A stretch of 64,000 nucleotides of DNA from Pseudomonas wadenswilerensis (GTDB taxonomy: Bacteria; Pseudomonadota; Gammaproteobacteria; Pseudomonadales; Pseudomonadaceae): assembly GCF_900497695.1 (NCBI RefSeq), contig NZ_UIDD01000003.1, positions 124,001 to 188,000 on the forward strand, given 5' to 3'. Positions 47,596 to 56,603 of this stretch are shown here, piece by piece. The position numbers were made by a program, and so were the translations under genes. Every line of letters starts with the position of its first letter. Position 1 is the first letter of the stretch. A model generated the notes under the pieces. It saw nothing but the letters and a program-made list of their open reading frames with translations, searched no databases and was not told the DNA's origin.

Positions 47596-50121
47596 ATGAA
47601 ATCATTACCGATCGATGCCGTACTGCCAGCCTTGCGCGCAGCCTTGAGCCTGCGCCACGAAGCGGTGCTCGAAGCGCCCCCCGGCGCCGGCAAGACCACC
47701 CGTGTGCCGCTGGCGCTGCTTGATGAGCCGTGGCTGGCCGGGCAGCGCATCCTCATGCTCGAACCGCGGCGCCTGGCGGCACGGGCGGCAGCCGAGCGGC
47801 TGGCCAGCGAGTTGGGCGAGCAGGTCGGGCAAACGGTCGGTTATCGCATTCGGCTGGACAGCAAGGTCGGCCCGAACACGCGGATCGAGGTGGTTACCGA
47901 AGGGATTCTCACCCGTCGTTTGCAAGCCGACCCGGCCCTGGACGGTGTGGGCTTGCTGATCTTCGACGAATTCCACGAACGCAGCCTCGATGCCGACCTG
48001 GCCCTGGCCTTGAGCCTCAATGGTCGCGAGTTGTTGCGTGACGAGCCGCCGCTGAAGATCCTGCTGATGTCGGCGACCCTTGAGGGCGAGCGTCTGTCGA
48101 GCTTGCTCGACGATGCCCCGGTGGTCAGCAGCGAAGGGCGCATGTACCCGGTCGATGTGCGGTGGGGCCGGCCGTTCCAGCCGGGCGAGTTCATCGAGCC
48201 GCGGGTGGTCGATGCGGTGCTGCAGGCCATCGCTGACGAGTCGGGCAGTGTCCTGGTGTTCCTGCCGGGTCAGGCGGAAATTCGCCGGGTGCATCAATCC
48301 TTGCAGGAGGCCCTCGGTGATCGCCGCGATGTCCTGCTATGCCCATTGCATGGCGAGCTCGACCTCAATGCCCAACGCGCCGCCATCGACACGCCCGCTG
48401 CCGGCCTGCGCAAGGTGGTGCTGGCGACCAACATCGCCGAGACCAGCCTGACCATCGACGGCGTGCGCGTGGTGGTCGACGCCGGCCTGGCGCGGGTACC
48501 GCGTTTCGACCCGGGTAGTGGCATGACCCGCCTGGACACCCAGCGCATCTCTCGCGCCAGCGCCACCCAGCGCGCCGGCCGTGCCGGACGCCTTGAGCCC
48601 GGCGTGTGCTATCGCTTGTGGTCCGAAGCCCAGCATGAGCAACTGGCGGCGTACGGCGCGGCCGAAATCCTCCAGGCCGATCTGGCCGGGCTGGCCCTGC
48701 AGCTATCGCGCTGGGGCGTCACCCCCGAACAATTGCGCTGGCTCGACCAGCCGCCTGCTGCCGCGTACGGCCAGGCGCTGGACCTGTTGCGGCGTCTGGG
48801 CGCGTTCAAGGCCGACAGTCAGGACAGCCTCAGCGCCCACGGCCAGGCCATGGCCGAATTGCCGGCGCATCCGCGCATCGCCCACTTGCTGCTGCGCGGC
48901 CAGGACCTGGGGCTGGCCGACATGGCTTGCGACGTCGCCGCATTGCTCGGTGAACGCGACATTCTGCGCGGCGGCGGTGCTGACCTGCACAGTCGCCTGG
49001 CCTTGCTCAGCGGCGAAACCCGCGCAGCCAAAGGCGGGCAGGGCGGCGTGCAGCGCGCCCGGCAACTGGCTCGCCAGTACCGTGGTTATCTGCGTGGCAA
49101 AGCCACTTCAGCTGTTGCCGACCCTGACCATTCCCGCTGGCTGGGCGCCTTGCTGGCGCTGGCCTATCCGGACCGGGTCGGCCAACAGCGGCGTGCCGGC
49201 GGTGCGGAATATCGGCTGGCTAACGGCCGTGCCGCGCTGTTCGGCGAAGCCGATGCCTTGATGAAACATTCGTGGCTGGTGATTGCCGACCTGGGCAGCC
49301 GCCAGGGCCAGCGCGAGGAGCGCATTTATCTCGCCGCCGACTTCGACCCGGCACTGTTCGACGGGGTGCTGGCCGAACAGGTGCGCAGCCTCGATATCCT
49401 CGACTGGGACGAACGCGAAAACGTTTTGCGTGCCGAGCGTCAGCGCAAGGTCGGCGAGCTGGTGCTCAGCCGAGAGCCACTGACCGGCCTGGACGAAGAC
49501 GCCCGCGCAAAGGCCCTGCTGGAACTGGTGCGGCGCAAGGGCCTGGAGCTGCTGTCGTGGACCCCCGAGCTGCGCCAGTGGCAGGCGCGTGTGGCACTGT
49601 TGCGCCAGCTCGACCTGGCAACCCTGGGTGAAAGTGAATGGCCGGACCTGAGCGACGCCGCCCTGTTGGCAAGCCTTTCGCACTGGCTGCAACCCTACCT
49701 GGGCAAGGTCACCCGTCTGAGCCATTTCGCCCAGCTCGACCTCTCGTCGATCCTGCGCAATCTGTTGCCCTGGCCATTGCCTCAGCGCCTGGATGAACAG
49801 GCGCCGGTCCACCTGAGCGTGCCTTCAGGCTCGAACATCCGCCTGGACTACAGCGAAACCCCGCCAATCCTCGCCGTGCGCCTGCAGGAGCTGTTCGGCC
49901 TGGCCGAAACCCCACGTATTGCCCAGGGCCGACAGCAAGTCCTGTTGCACCTGCTGTCGCCCGCGCGGCGGCCGGTGCAGGTGACCCAGGATCTGGCCAA
50001 CTTCTGGCGCAGTACCTATGCCGAGGTGAAGAAGGATCTGAAGGGGCGCTATCCCAAGCACTATTGGCCGGATGACCCGTTGGTAGCCGAGGCCACCGCG
50101 CGGGCCAAGCCACGCAAATAG
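47596..50121 (+). CDS. hrpB: ATP-dependent helicase HrpB
   Basis: HrpB (841 aa) is a DEAH-type superfamily 2 RNA helicase. Walker A is PPGAGKTT (residues 28-35), motif II is DEFHERSLDADLAL, motif III is MSATLEGERL, and motif VI lies in QRAGRAGRLEPGVCYRLW. The C-terminal HrpB-specific domain includes HYWPDDPLVAEATARAKPR. Its cellular role is unclear in most bacteria. I took the ATG at 47596; a TTG 12 nt upstream is less likely. Its stop directly abuts the convergent EEP-family gene. Confidence 0.95.
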   Translation: MKSLPIDAVLPALRAALSLRHEAVLEAPPGAGKTTRVPLALLDEPWLAGQRILMLEPRRLAARAAAERLASELGEQVGQTVGYRIRLDSKVGPNTRIEVVTEGILTRRLQADPALDGVGLLIFDEFHERSLDADLALALSLNGRELLRDEPPLKILLMSATLEGERLSSLLDDAPVVSSEGRMYPVDVRWGRPFQPGEFIEPRVVDAVLQAIADESGSVLVFLPGQAEIRRVHQSLQEALGDRRDVLLCPLHGELDLNAQRAAIDTPAAGLRKVVLATNIAETSLTIDGVRVVVDAGLARVPRFDPGSGMTRLDTQRISRASATQRAGRAGRLEPGVCYRLWSEAQHEQLAAYGAAEILQADLAGLALQLSRWGVTPEQLRWLDQPPAAAYGQALDLLRRLGAFKADSQDSLSAHGQAMAELPAHPRIAHLLLRGQDLGLADMACDVAALLGERDILRGGGADLHSRLALLSGETRAAKGGQGGVQRARQLARQYRGYLRGKATSAVADPDHSRWLGALLALAYPDRVGQQRRAGGAEYRLANGRAALFGEADALMKHSWLVIADLGSRQGQREERIYLAADFDPALFDGVLAEQVRSLDILDWDERENVLRAERQRKVGELVLSREPLTGLDEDARAKALLELVRRKGLELLSWTPELRQWQARVALLRQLDLATLGESEWPDLSDAALLASLSHWLQPYLGKVTRLSHFAQLDLSSILRNLLPWPLPQRLDEQAPVHLSVPSGSNIRLDYSETPPILAVRLQELFGLAETPRIAQGRQQVLLHLLSPARRPVQVTQDLANFWRSTYAEVKKDLKGRYPKHYWPDDPLVAEATARAKPRK

Positions 50122-51201
50122 TCAGGGCATCGCAGGCAGTACAAGGCGCGCCGTTACCGGCAGGTGATCGGAAATTTCCAGGGTGTCCTGCTGAATCACC
50201 CGTGCCCCCAGACGCTGCAGTTTGGGGCTGTGGAACAGGTAGTCGAGGGTGCGGTCCGGCCCTTGCACATTGCGGTCGTTGGGGTAATGGGTCAGCCAGG
50301 CCGCGCGGTCGGCGCCGCTGGCTTCGGCGTTGCTGGGGATCATCGGGTACTTGTCCCAGAGCAGGTGCAAGTCGCTGTCGGCGCTGTACTGACCGCGCAG
50401 TTCGGCCGGCAGGCGCCGGTACTGGCCGAGCGGCAGCAGGTTGAAGTCGCCGCCGATCAACCAGGGGGTGCCCTGGCTTTCGAGCTTGTCGAGCAGCCGC
50501 GTTAGCTGTTGCACCTGCTGGCGCTGGATATCGCTGCCCGCCTCGAAGGGGGCGAGGCGGGTGTTGAGTACCGCTAGCTGGCCGCCGTCGCGCAGTGGCA
50601 GGTAGCTGGCAAGGATGGCTTGCTGAGGTTGCAGCAAGCGCTGCAGGGTGTTGCTCGCGGTCACCGGCAATTGCACGCGTTCGGCCTGTTTGATCGGGTA
50701 GCGGCTCAGGGTCGCCAGGCTGCGGCCGACGCTGCCGAAAATATGCCAGTCGGGGACGAAATCGGCTTTCCAGTCGTAGGCCTGCACCGCGCAGGGGTAG
50801 ATATCGACCAGGCGCTCACGCAGCAGTGCCAGCTGGTCCTGGTAGTCGCTGGCCTTGGCGTTGTTGTCCAGTTCCTGGAGCAGGACGATGTCCGGCTGCT
50901 CGGCGCGGATAACCCGCGCCACTTCATCGAGGTTGAAGGCGAGGTCTTCAGGGGTAGGGCGGGTGTCGTCGCCACGGCCCTGGTCGTACCAGAACACGTA
51001 GCGTTTGCCGGCCAGGTACTGCACGTTCCAGGTCATCACCTTGAGCACCTGGCCCGGCACCAGCGTTGCGTTGCCGGCGCGACAACTGACCGGCAGGGTT
51101 TCGCGTGGCTCGGGTTGCCAGCTCAGCTGCGTGGCCAGCAGCCACAGCAGGGCGAACAGAACAAGCAGGGTCAGCAGTGCGTTGCGCAGTAGTCGGGTCA
51201 T
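50122..51201 (-). CDS. endonuclease/exonuclease/phosphatase family protein
   Basis: A 359-aa EEP-fold hydrolase. An N-terminal hydrophobic helix (residues about 6-26, LLTLLVLFALLWLLA) suggests a membrane anchor or signal. Catalytic segments are MTWNVQYLAGKR, DIVLLQELDNN, GDFNLLPLGQYR and ISDHLPVTARL (metal and general-base residues). It could act on nucleic acids or on phosphoinositide-like lipids; the anchor points to an envelope location. The start at 51201 gives the membrane helix directly. Confidence 0.86.
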   Translation of the reverse strand: MTRLLRNALLTLLVLFALLWLLATQLSWQPEPRETLPVSCRAGNATLVPGQVLKVMTWNVQYLAGKRYVFWYDQGRGDDTRPTPEDLAFNLDEVARVIRAEQPDIVLLQELDNNAKASDYQDQLALLRERLVDIYPCAVQAYDWKADFVPDWHIFGSVGRSLATLSRYPIKQAERVQLPVTASNTLQRLLQPQQAILASYLPLRDGGQLAVLNTRLAPFEAGSDIQRQQVQQLTRLLDKLESQGTPWLIGGDFNLLPLGQYRRLPAELRGQYSADSDLHLLWDKYPMIPSNAEASGADRAAWLTHYPNDRNVQGPDRTLDYLFHSPKLQRLGARVIQQDTLEISDHLPVTARLVLPAMP

Positions 51202-51263
51202 CGGCTCGGCTTGGCTTGGCAGGTCACCGCCAAGCATACCCGAGCCGTTCGTCCGCTAACCAG

Positions 51264-51932
51264 TCAGGATACCGGTGGCTCTGCAACCGGTTCGCTGACC
51301 AGCATGTACAGGCGGAACATCACCACGGTGCTGAACAGCTGCAGGAAGCCGTTGGCGCTGTCGAGGGCCAGTTGCACCAGCGCCGAAGGCTCGGGCACCA
51401 GCATCATGCTCAGGCCGTCGATCAGCCACAGCGGTGCCAGCACGCCGAGGATGCAGCTGAAAATGCGCCAGAAATTACCGGTGCTCAGCTTGAAGCTTTC
51501 ACGCATGGCTTCGATTGGCGCCAGGCCGCGCAGCACCAGGACGTATTCGGCAAACACCAGATGGATCATCACCCAGATGCCGGGAATGATGAACAGCGCG
51601 GCGCCGGCCATGATCAGCAACGAGCTGAGCATCACCATCAGGGCGAACGACGGCCACAGGCGCAAGGCCATGGCCAGCAGGTTGCGCTTGAGCGGGGTGT
51701 AGCCGTTGCTGCGGGTGTCGAGGTAGAGGATCAGCGCGGCGCTGTACAACGGGTAGAACAGCAGGCTGACCAGCATGCCGTAGCCTGGCGAGGCATCCTC
51801 GCCCAGTTGCTGGTTCAGCAGCTGGGTGCACAGTGCTTCGAGCACCACCAGCGGCAGGCACAGCTGGGCAATGCTCAGCAGGTGACGGCGGAAGAAATAC
51901 AGGGAGTCGCGCAGAACACTAAGCGGATTCAT
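51264..51932 (-). CDS. YciC-family inner-membrane protein
   Basis: A 222-aa polytopic membrane protein resembling the YciC (UPF0259) family, which in Enterobacteria was linked with the YhdP/TamB/YdbH phospholipid-transport genes. Hydrophobic segments cover residues about 15-40, 50-75, 95-130 and 155-215. The conserved FIIPGIWVMIHLVFAEYVLVL region and GLAPIEAMRESFKLSTGNFWRIF block are visible in part. Start at ATG 51932 is uncertain; ATG 51947 is also in frame. Confidence 0.82.
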   Translation of the reverse strand: MNPLSVLRDSLYFFRRHLLSIAQLCLPLVVLEALCTQLLNQQLGEDASPGYGMLVSLLFYPLYSAALILYLDTRSNGYTPLKRNLLAMALRLWPSFALMVMLSSLLIMAGAALFIIPGIWVMIHLVFAEYVLVLRGLAPIEAMRESFKLSTGNFWRIFSCILGVLAPLWLIDGLSMMLVPEPSALVQLALDSANGFLQLFSTVVMFRLYMLVSEPVAEPPVS

Positions 51933-52085
51933 CGGTCGATATCGCATTGAAAAAAAGCAGGGCGTCACTTTAGCCCAGCCGTAGGCCAACCTGAAGAAAG
52001 TTTAATCCCGGCTTGTGTTGAATCTACGGCCCCGGCACCCCATTTTACCCGTACTCGATTTTCCGGTTTTGCAGTGAGGTTGCCC

Positions 52086-52832
52086 ATGAACAGTGAAGAA
52101 CAAACCCTGATCGACGGCCTGTTCGGTCGGCTCAAGCAAGCCGAGGACCCGGCTGTGCCGCGCGACGCCCAGGCCCAGGCGCGCATCGGCGAACACCTGC
52201 AGCAGCAACCCGCGGCGCCTTACTACATGGCCCAGGCGATCCTGGTGCAGGAAGCGGCGCTCAAGCGTCTCGACGAACAGAACAAACAGCTGGAGGCCGA
52301 GCTGAAACAGGCCAGGGCCCAGGTTGCAGCGACCGCGCCGAGCAGCGGCGGCGGCTTCTTGTCGAGCATATTCGGCAGTGGCACCCGCGATCCACAGCCG
52401 GTACAGAACCCGGCCCCCGCCAGCACTCCCAGCCGTGGCGGCGGTTGGCGCGAACCGTCGCGCCCGTCATTCAACCAACCTGCCCAGCAGCAGGGTTTCA
52501 ACGCAGCTCCCGCCCAGGCTCCGGCCCGCGGTGGTGCCAGCAGCTTTCTCGGTGGCGCGCTGCAGACTGCCGCTGGCGTGGCCGGCGGGGTGATGCTGGC
52601 CCAGGGTATCAGCAGCCTGTTCAACCACCACTCGCAGCCTGAAGAAGTGGTCGAGGTGATCAAGGAAGAACCGGCGCCCGCCAGCGACACGGGCGGCTGG
52701 GGCAGCAACGACGAGCAACGCCTGACCGCCGACAATGGCAGCTATGGCAACGACCAGGGCGGCTTCATGGACACCGACTACGGCAATGATGACGGCGGCT
52801 TCTTCGGCGGTGACGACGACAGCTTCGTCTGA
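52086..52832 (+). CDS. DUF2076 family protein
   Basis: A 248-aa protein of the DUF2076 family. The N-terminal 90 residues are helical (LIDGLFGRLKQAED, AQAILVQEAALKRLDEQNKQLEAELKQA), with a coiled-coil. A low-complexity Pro/Ala/Gly linker, a short hydrophobic AGGVMLAQGISSLF, and an acidic Asp/Gly/Phe tail (GGFFGGDDDSFV) follow. The order matches the family. Function unknown. The ATG has GAGGTTGCCC upstream. Confidence 0.88.
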   Translation: MNSEEQTLIDGLFGRLKQAEDPAVPRDAQAQARIGEHLQQQPAAPYYMAQAILVQEAALKRLDEQNKQLEAELKQARAQVAATAPSSGGGFLSSIFGSGTRDPQPVQNPAPASTPSRGGGWREPSRPSFNQPAQQQGFNAAPAQAPARGGASSFLGGALQTAAGVAGGVMLAQGISSLFNHHSQPEEVVEVIKEEPAPASDTGGWGSNDEQRLTADNGSYGNDQGGFMDTDYGNDDGGFFGGDDDSFV

Positions 52833-52933
52833 CCGCGCTTACCCGCATGGCTCGCGGGCTGGCATACTGGGCGCCGAAACGGCCCCGGTGTGCGGCGGCC
52901 GGTAACAGCGCCGTGGCGCCATGAGGAAAAGCG

Positions 52934-53413
52934 GTGAAGAAGATCGCGGTATTCGCCGATGTGCAGAACCTCTACTACACCGTGCGCCAGGCCTACGGTT
53001 GCCACTTCAACTACGCGGCGCTGTGGGCCGACATCAGCCAGCACGGGCAGATCGTCGAAGCGGTGGCCTACGCCATCGACCGCGGCGACAGCAAGCAGCA
53101 GCAGTTTCAACAGATCCTGCGCAACCTTGGTTTCACGGTCAAACTCAAACCCTATATCCAGCGCAGCGACGGCTCGGCCAAGGGCGACTGGGACGTGGGC
53201 ATCACCCTCGATGTGATCGACGCCGCCGCGCGGGTCGATGAGGTGGTGCTGGCTTCCGGCGATGGCGATTTCGACCTGCTGCTCGAGCGGGTCATCAGCC
53301 GTCACGGCATTCAGGCCGTCGCCTATGGCGTGCCGGGGCTGACCGCCAATTCACTGATTCGCGCGGCCAGCCGTTATGTGCCCATCGAGGGCAGCCTGCT
53401 GCTCAAGCATTAA
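52934..53413 (+). CDS. NYN-domain (PIN-like nuclease) protein
   Basis: A 159-aa LabA/DUF88-type NYN domain, a PIN-like RNase fold. Acidic metal-site residues occur in AVFADVQNLYY and DWDVGITLDVID, and in VLASGDGDFDLLLERV. GTG start at 52934 with GAGGAAAAGC upstream. It lies 19 nt before a DnaQ-type exonuclease gene, so the two may form a nucleic-acid processing pair. Confidence 0.88.
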   Translation: MKKIAVFADVQNLYYTVRQAYGCHFNYAALWADISQHGQIVEAVAYAIDRGDSKQQQFQQILRNLGFTVKLKPYIQRSDGSAKGDWDVGITLDVIDAAARVDEVVLASGDGDFDLLLERVISRHGIQAVAYGVPGLTANSLIRAASRYVPIEGSLLLKH

Positions 53414-53432
53414 GATTTCCGAGGTTGTCGTT

Positions 53433-54035
53433 TTGGAACGTATCGCTGTCATCGACTTTGAAACCACCGGTATTTCACCAGGGGCCGGTTGCCGGGCCAC
53501 GGAGGTGGCGGTGGTCATGCTGGAGCGCGGGCGCATCGTCGAGCGCTATCAAAGCCTGATGAATGCCGGGGTGCCGGTGCCGGCGTTTGTCGCCGGCTTG
53601 ACCGGCATCACCACCGCCATGCTGCGCAGTGCGCCACCGATCGCCCGGGTGATGAACGAGGTGGCCGAGTTCGTTGGCGATACGCCGATGCTCGCCCACA
53701 ACGCCTCGTTCGACCAGAAATTCTGGGACTACGAGCTTTCACAGATCGGCCGTAGCCGCAGCCAGCGGTTCGCCTGTTCGATGTTGCTGGCGCGGCGCCT
53801 GATGCCATCGGCGCCTAACCACAAATTGGGCACCCTGACCCGTTGGGCCGGCCTGCCTGACACCGGCACCGCGCACCGGGCCATGGCCGATGCGGAAATG
53901 GCCGCCAACCTTGCCCAGCACCTGGCCGGGCAATTGCGCCAGCAGGGCGTCAACGGCGTCTCCCACCAGTTGTTCTGCAGCCTGCAGAAAGTCCCCGCGG
54001 CGAAGATCGGCGAAGCGCTGAACAACTATCGCTAG
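53433..54035 (+). CDS. DnaQ-like 3'-5' exonuclease
   Basis: A 200-aa DEDDh-type exonuclease: ExoI AVIDFETTGISP (Asp and Glu), ExoII LAHNASFDQKFW and ExoIII AHRAMADAEMAA are all present with the catalytic acids. It resembles stand-alone epsilon-like or RNase T-type enzymes. The start is the TTG at 53433 (MERIAVIDFETTG); longer extensions run into the NYN gene. Its stop shares CTAG with the convergent Lrp-family gene. Confidence 0.88.
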   Translation: MERIAVIDFETTGISPGAGCRATEVAVVMLERGRIVERYQSLMNAGVPVPAFVAGLTGITTAMLRSAPPIARVMNEVAEFVGDTPMLAHNASFDQKFWDYELSQIGRSRSQRFACSMLLARRLMPSAPNHKLGTLTRWAGLPDTGTAHRAMADAEMAANLAQHLAGQLRQQGVNGVSHQLFCSLQKVPAAKIGEALNNYR

Positions 54036-54490
54036 GCCTTCTTGCCGTTGTGCTCCAGGTGGCCCAGCGGCAGGCGCCGCTCCACCGCGCTGGAGAGAAT
54101 GATCGAAGTCTTGCTGAAGCCGAACTGGGCGATGCGGTTGATCAGTTCCTCCAGTTCCGGCATCGAGGCCACGGCCGCCTGCATGATCACGCAGGGGTCG
54201 CCGGTCACCCGGTGGCACTCGGTCAGTTGCGGGATCTGCGTGAGCTCCTCAAAGGTCTGCTGGTTGCCATGGCTGGCCAGGCGCAGCTCGATCACGCACT
54301 GGATCGGCAGGCCGATTTTCTCCAGGTCGACCTTGGCCTGATAGCCGGTAATCACCCCGCTGGCTTCAAGCTTGGCCACCCGTTCGGCCACCGCCGGGGC
54401 GGAGAGATTGACCTTGCGCGCGAGTTCGGCGAAGGAGGCGCGGCCGTTGTCCAGCAGGGCGCTGAGGAGCATGCGATCGTACTTGTCCAT
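54032..54490 (-). CDS. Lrp/AsnC-family regulator (second copy type)
   Basis: A 152-aa Lrp-family regulator: helix-turn-helix (LLSALLDNGRASFAELARKVNLSAPAVAERV, about residues 7-37) and a RAM domain (VTGDPCVIMQAAVASMPELEELI). It is divergent from an EamA exporter across a 153-nt gap, the classic arrangement of an Lrp-type activator with the amino-acid or metabolite exporter it controls. It is only distantly similar to the Lrp-type protein at 44.4 kb. Confidence 0.9.
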   Translation of the reverse strand: MDKYDRMLLSALLDNGRASFAELARKVNLSAPAVAERVAKLEASGVITGYQAKVDLEKIGLPIQCVIELRLASHGNQQTFEELTQIPQLTECHRVTGDPCVIMQAAVASMPELEELINRIAQFGFSKTSIILSSAVERRLPLGHLEHNGKKA

Positions 54491-54643
54491 GGGCTTCCAG
54501 AGGCTGATTGTCGATTCAAAGGTGCAAGACCTGAATAACCGTTGTTTCAAAAGTGTACGGCTCGTTTAAACAGGTTTTGTAACTTATGTTTGCCGTGCTG
54601 CCTTTCTAAACTAACCGCCCGACACCCATAATTCGAGCCCCCC
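54491..54643. promoter_or_regulatory. divergent control region of the Lrp-type regulator and EamA exporter
   Basis: The AT-rich gap contains the palindrome GTTTAAAC (54564-54571) and a nearby TTGTTTCAA (54542-54550) that could be regulator sites. No confident -35/-10 pair. The location between regulator and exporter makes it the likely operator. Confidence 0.4.
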
Positions 54644-55576
54644 ATGCCTGCCTCCCGTCGCTTCCCGTTAGTCTTGATCGGCGCCTTTCTCGCCTTGTAC
54701 CTGGTCTGGGGCTCGACCTACCTGGTGATTCGCATCGGCGTCGAATCCTGGCCGCCGTTGCTGATGGCCGGGGTGCGTTTTGTCATTGCCGGTTCCTTGC
54801 TCTACGGCTTTTTGCGCTGGCGCGGCGTGCCGGCACCGACCTGGCCGCAATGGCGGGCAGCGGGTGTCATCGGTGTATTGCTGCTCAGCTGTGGCAACGG
54901 TGGCGTGACCCTGGCCGAGCACGCTGGCGTGGCCTCTGGTGTGGCCGCGCTGGCGGTGGCCACAGTGCCGCTGTTCACCTTGATGTTCGGCCTGCTCTGG
55001 GGCCATCGCAACACTCGCCTGGAATGGGCCGGGATTGTCCTCGGCCTGGTTGGCATCGCCTTGCTCAACCTCGGCTCCAACCTGCAGGCCAGCCCCGTCG
55101 GTGCCGCGCTGATCCTGTTTGCCGCCGCCTCCTGGGCCTTCGGCTCGGTATGGAGCAAAAGCCTGCCGCTGCCCCAGGGGCCGATGGCCAGTGCCGCGGA
55201 AATGCTCGTTGGTGGCGTGGTCTTGCTGCTCGGCAGCGCGTTGAGCGGCGAACGCATGACCCAGATGCCCACCGCCGCCGGCTGGGGGGCGCTGGCCTAC
55301 CTGGTGTTCTTTGGCTCGATCCTGGCCTTCAGCGCCTACATGTACCTGCTCAAGCACGTGCGTCCGGCCGCAGCCACCAGCTATGCCTACGTCAACCCGG
55401 CAGTGGCGGTGCTGCTGGGGATCGTTTTTGCCGGCGAACAGATCGGTTTCGAGGAATGCGTGGCAATGGCGGTTATCATTGGCGCCGTGGTGTTGATCGG
55501 TGTGCCGCAGTGGCGCCGACCGGCAGTTGAAAAGGCCAAACCCGTTGGCGAAGTGGAAGGTGAACTCTGTAAATGA
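54644..55576 (+). CDS. EamA (DMT) family exporter, YedA-like
   Basis: A 310-aa drug/metabolite transporter with ten transmembrane segments in two EamA repeats. LVWGSTYLVIRIGVE near the N-terminus and AFGSVWSKSLPLPQG at the start of the second repeat are typical, with SYAYVNPAVAVLLGIVFAGE in the second half, as in YedA. The divergent Lrp-type regulator suggests amino-acid or related export. Its stop overlaps the next start by 4 nt. Confidence 0.9.
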   Translation: MPASRRFPLVLIGAFLALYLVWGSTYLVIRIGVESWPPLLMAGVRFVIAGSLLYGFLRWRGVPAPTWPQWRAAGVIGVLLLSCGNGGVTLAEHAGVASGVAALAVATVPLFTLMFGLLWGHRNTRLEWAGIVLGLVGIALLNLGSNLQASPVGAALILFAAASWAFGSVWSKSLPLPQGPMASAAEMLVGGVVLLLGSALSGERMTQMPTAAGWGALAYLVFFGSILAFSAYMYLLKHVRPAAATSYAYVNPAVAVLLGIVFAGEQIGFEECVAMAVIIGAVVLIGVPQWRRPAVEKAKPVGEVEGELCK

Positions 55577-56529
55577 AAGGACGTTTTGCCAGGACGGCAG
55601 TGAAGATCGTGGGTTGCGTGGCAGTGGTCGCGGTATGCATGGTCATGTTGCGCGACGACCGAAGCACCTTCATGACCCTGTACTTTCAGGAGTCGGTTAC
55701 CCGCACCAGCGCCAGCGACGAAATCGACCCGCGCTATGTCCAGGCGCTGCAGCAGATCATCGCTACGCAGCAGATCGATACACAAAAGATCGACCTGGTG
55801 CTCGATCCCGACAGCCGGCGGGCACTGCAGCTGCGCTTTGCCGATGATGCCCTGAATGCCAGGCAGCGCCAGGATCTGCGGGCGTTGTTCGAGTCATTCG
55901 AGCCCGCTCGTGAAGCGGCCCGGCTCAGTGGTCGGCTGATGGTCGACATGCGCCAGGCGCGAAAGCTGGGCCTGGGTGTTTATGACTTCGGCCCGGCGCC
56001 CAGGGAGATCGTCGCACTCGGTGAGGTGTCGCTGCCACTGCACTTCAGTTTTCGCTCTGGAATCGATGTGCAGTTGCGACGCAAAGAGCAGGCGACTGCG
56101 CAAAAGCCGCAGGCCGATATGATCTGTGAGGCCAATGCCAGGCTGCAGGCAGCGTTGCCCTTCGAGGTGACCGAGTTCGATGTCAGTGGCAGCGACCTGC
56201 GCGGCGAAATGAAGTTGCGCATGGCCAGCGGTGAGCAAGTCCAGGCGCCGGCGCAGCTGTTTTTCGATGATCAGCAGTTGCTCGAACGTCTGGAGATGGG
56301 CGGTATGCGGGTACGCATCGACCGCCCGGACACTGTAGACCGTCTGGTGTTCGAGTTCGGCTCGATTGGCACCGTCAGGTATCAGCCTTACATGTACTTC
56401 ATCCGCAACGACCCCGAGGCATTCGACGCTTGTCGAGCGGTTGCCTACCAGAGCGGCAGGCCCTTTTCGTTCTATCTGGGGGAAGGTGTCGATCGTCTGC
56501 TCAAGGTGCGCTTTCAACCGCCAGGCTGA
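55573..56529 (+). CDS. exported/anchored protein of unknown function
   Basis: A 318-aa protein that I do not recognise. An N-terminal hydrophobic segment (VKIVGCVAVVAVCMVML) after a basic start suggests a signal anchor. The rest is soluble, alpha/beta in character, with RYVQALQQII, LRFADDALNARQRQDLRALFESFEPA and a C-terminal RPFSFYLGEGVDRLLKVRF. The ATG overlaps the EamA exporter stop (ATGA), so it is co-translated with the exporter and may aid or be transported with it. That link is inference. Confidence 0.75.
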   Translation: MKGRFARTAVKIVGCVAVVAVCMVMLRDDRSTFMTLYFQESVTRTSASDEIDPRYVQALQQIIATQQIDTQKIDLVLDPDSRRALQLRFADDALNARQRQDLRALFESFEPAREAARLSGRLMVDMRQARKLGLGVYDFGPAPREIVALGEVSLPLHFSFRSGIDVQLRRKEQATAQKPQADMICEANARLQAALPFEVTEFDVSGSDLRGEMKLRMASGEQVQAPAQLFFDDQQLLERLEMGGMRVRIDRPDTVDRLVFEFGSIGTVRYQPYMYFIRNDPEAFDACRAVAYQSGRPFSFYLGEGVDRLLKVRFQPPG

Positions 56530-56603
56530 TACCGACAGGGGCACGCGCCGGGCCTGAACAAGGTAAACTGCCGCCATTGCTGAATTCCCCTGACGGTATT
56601 GCC

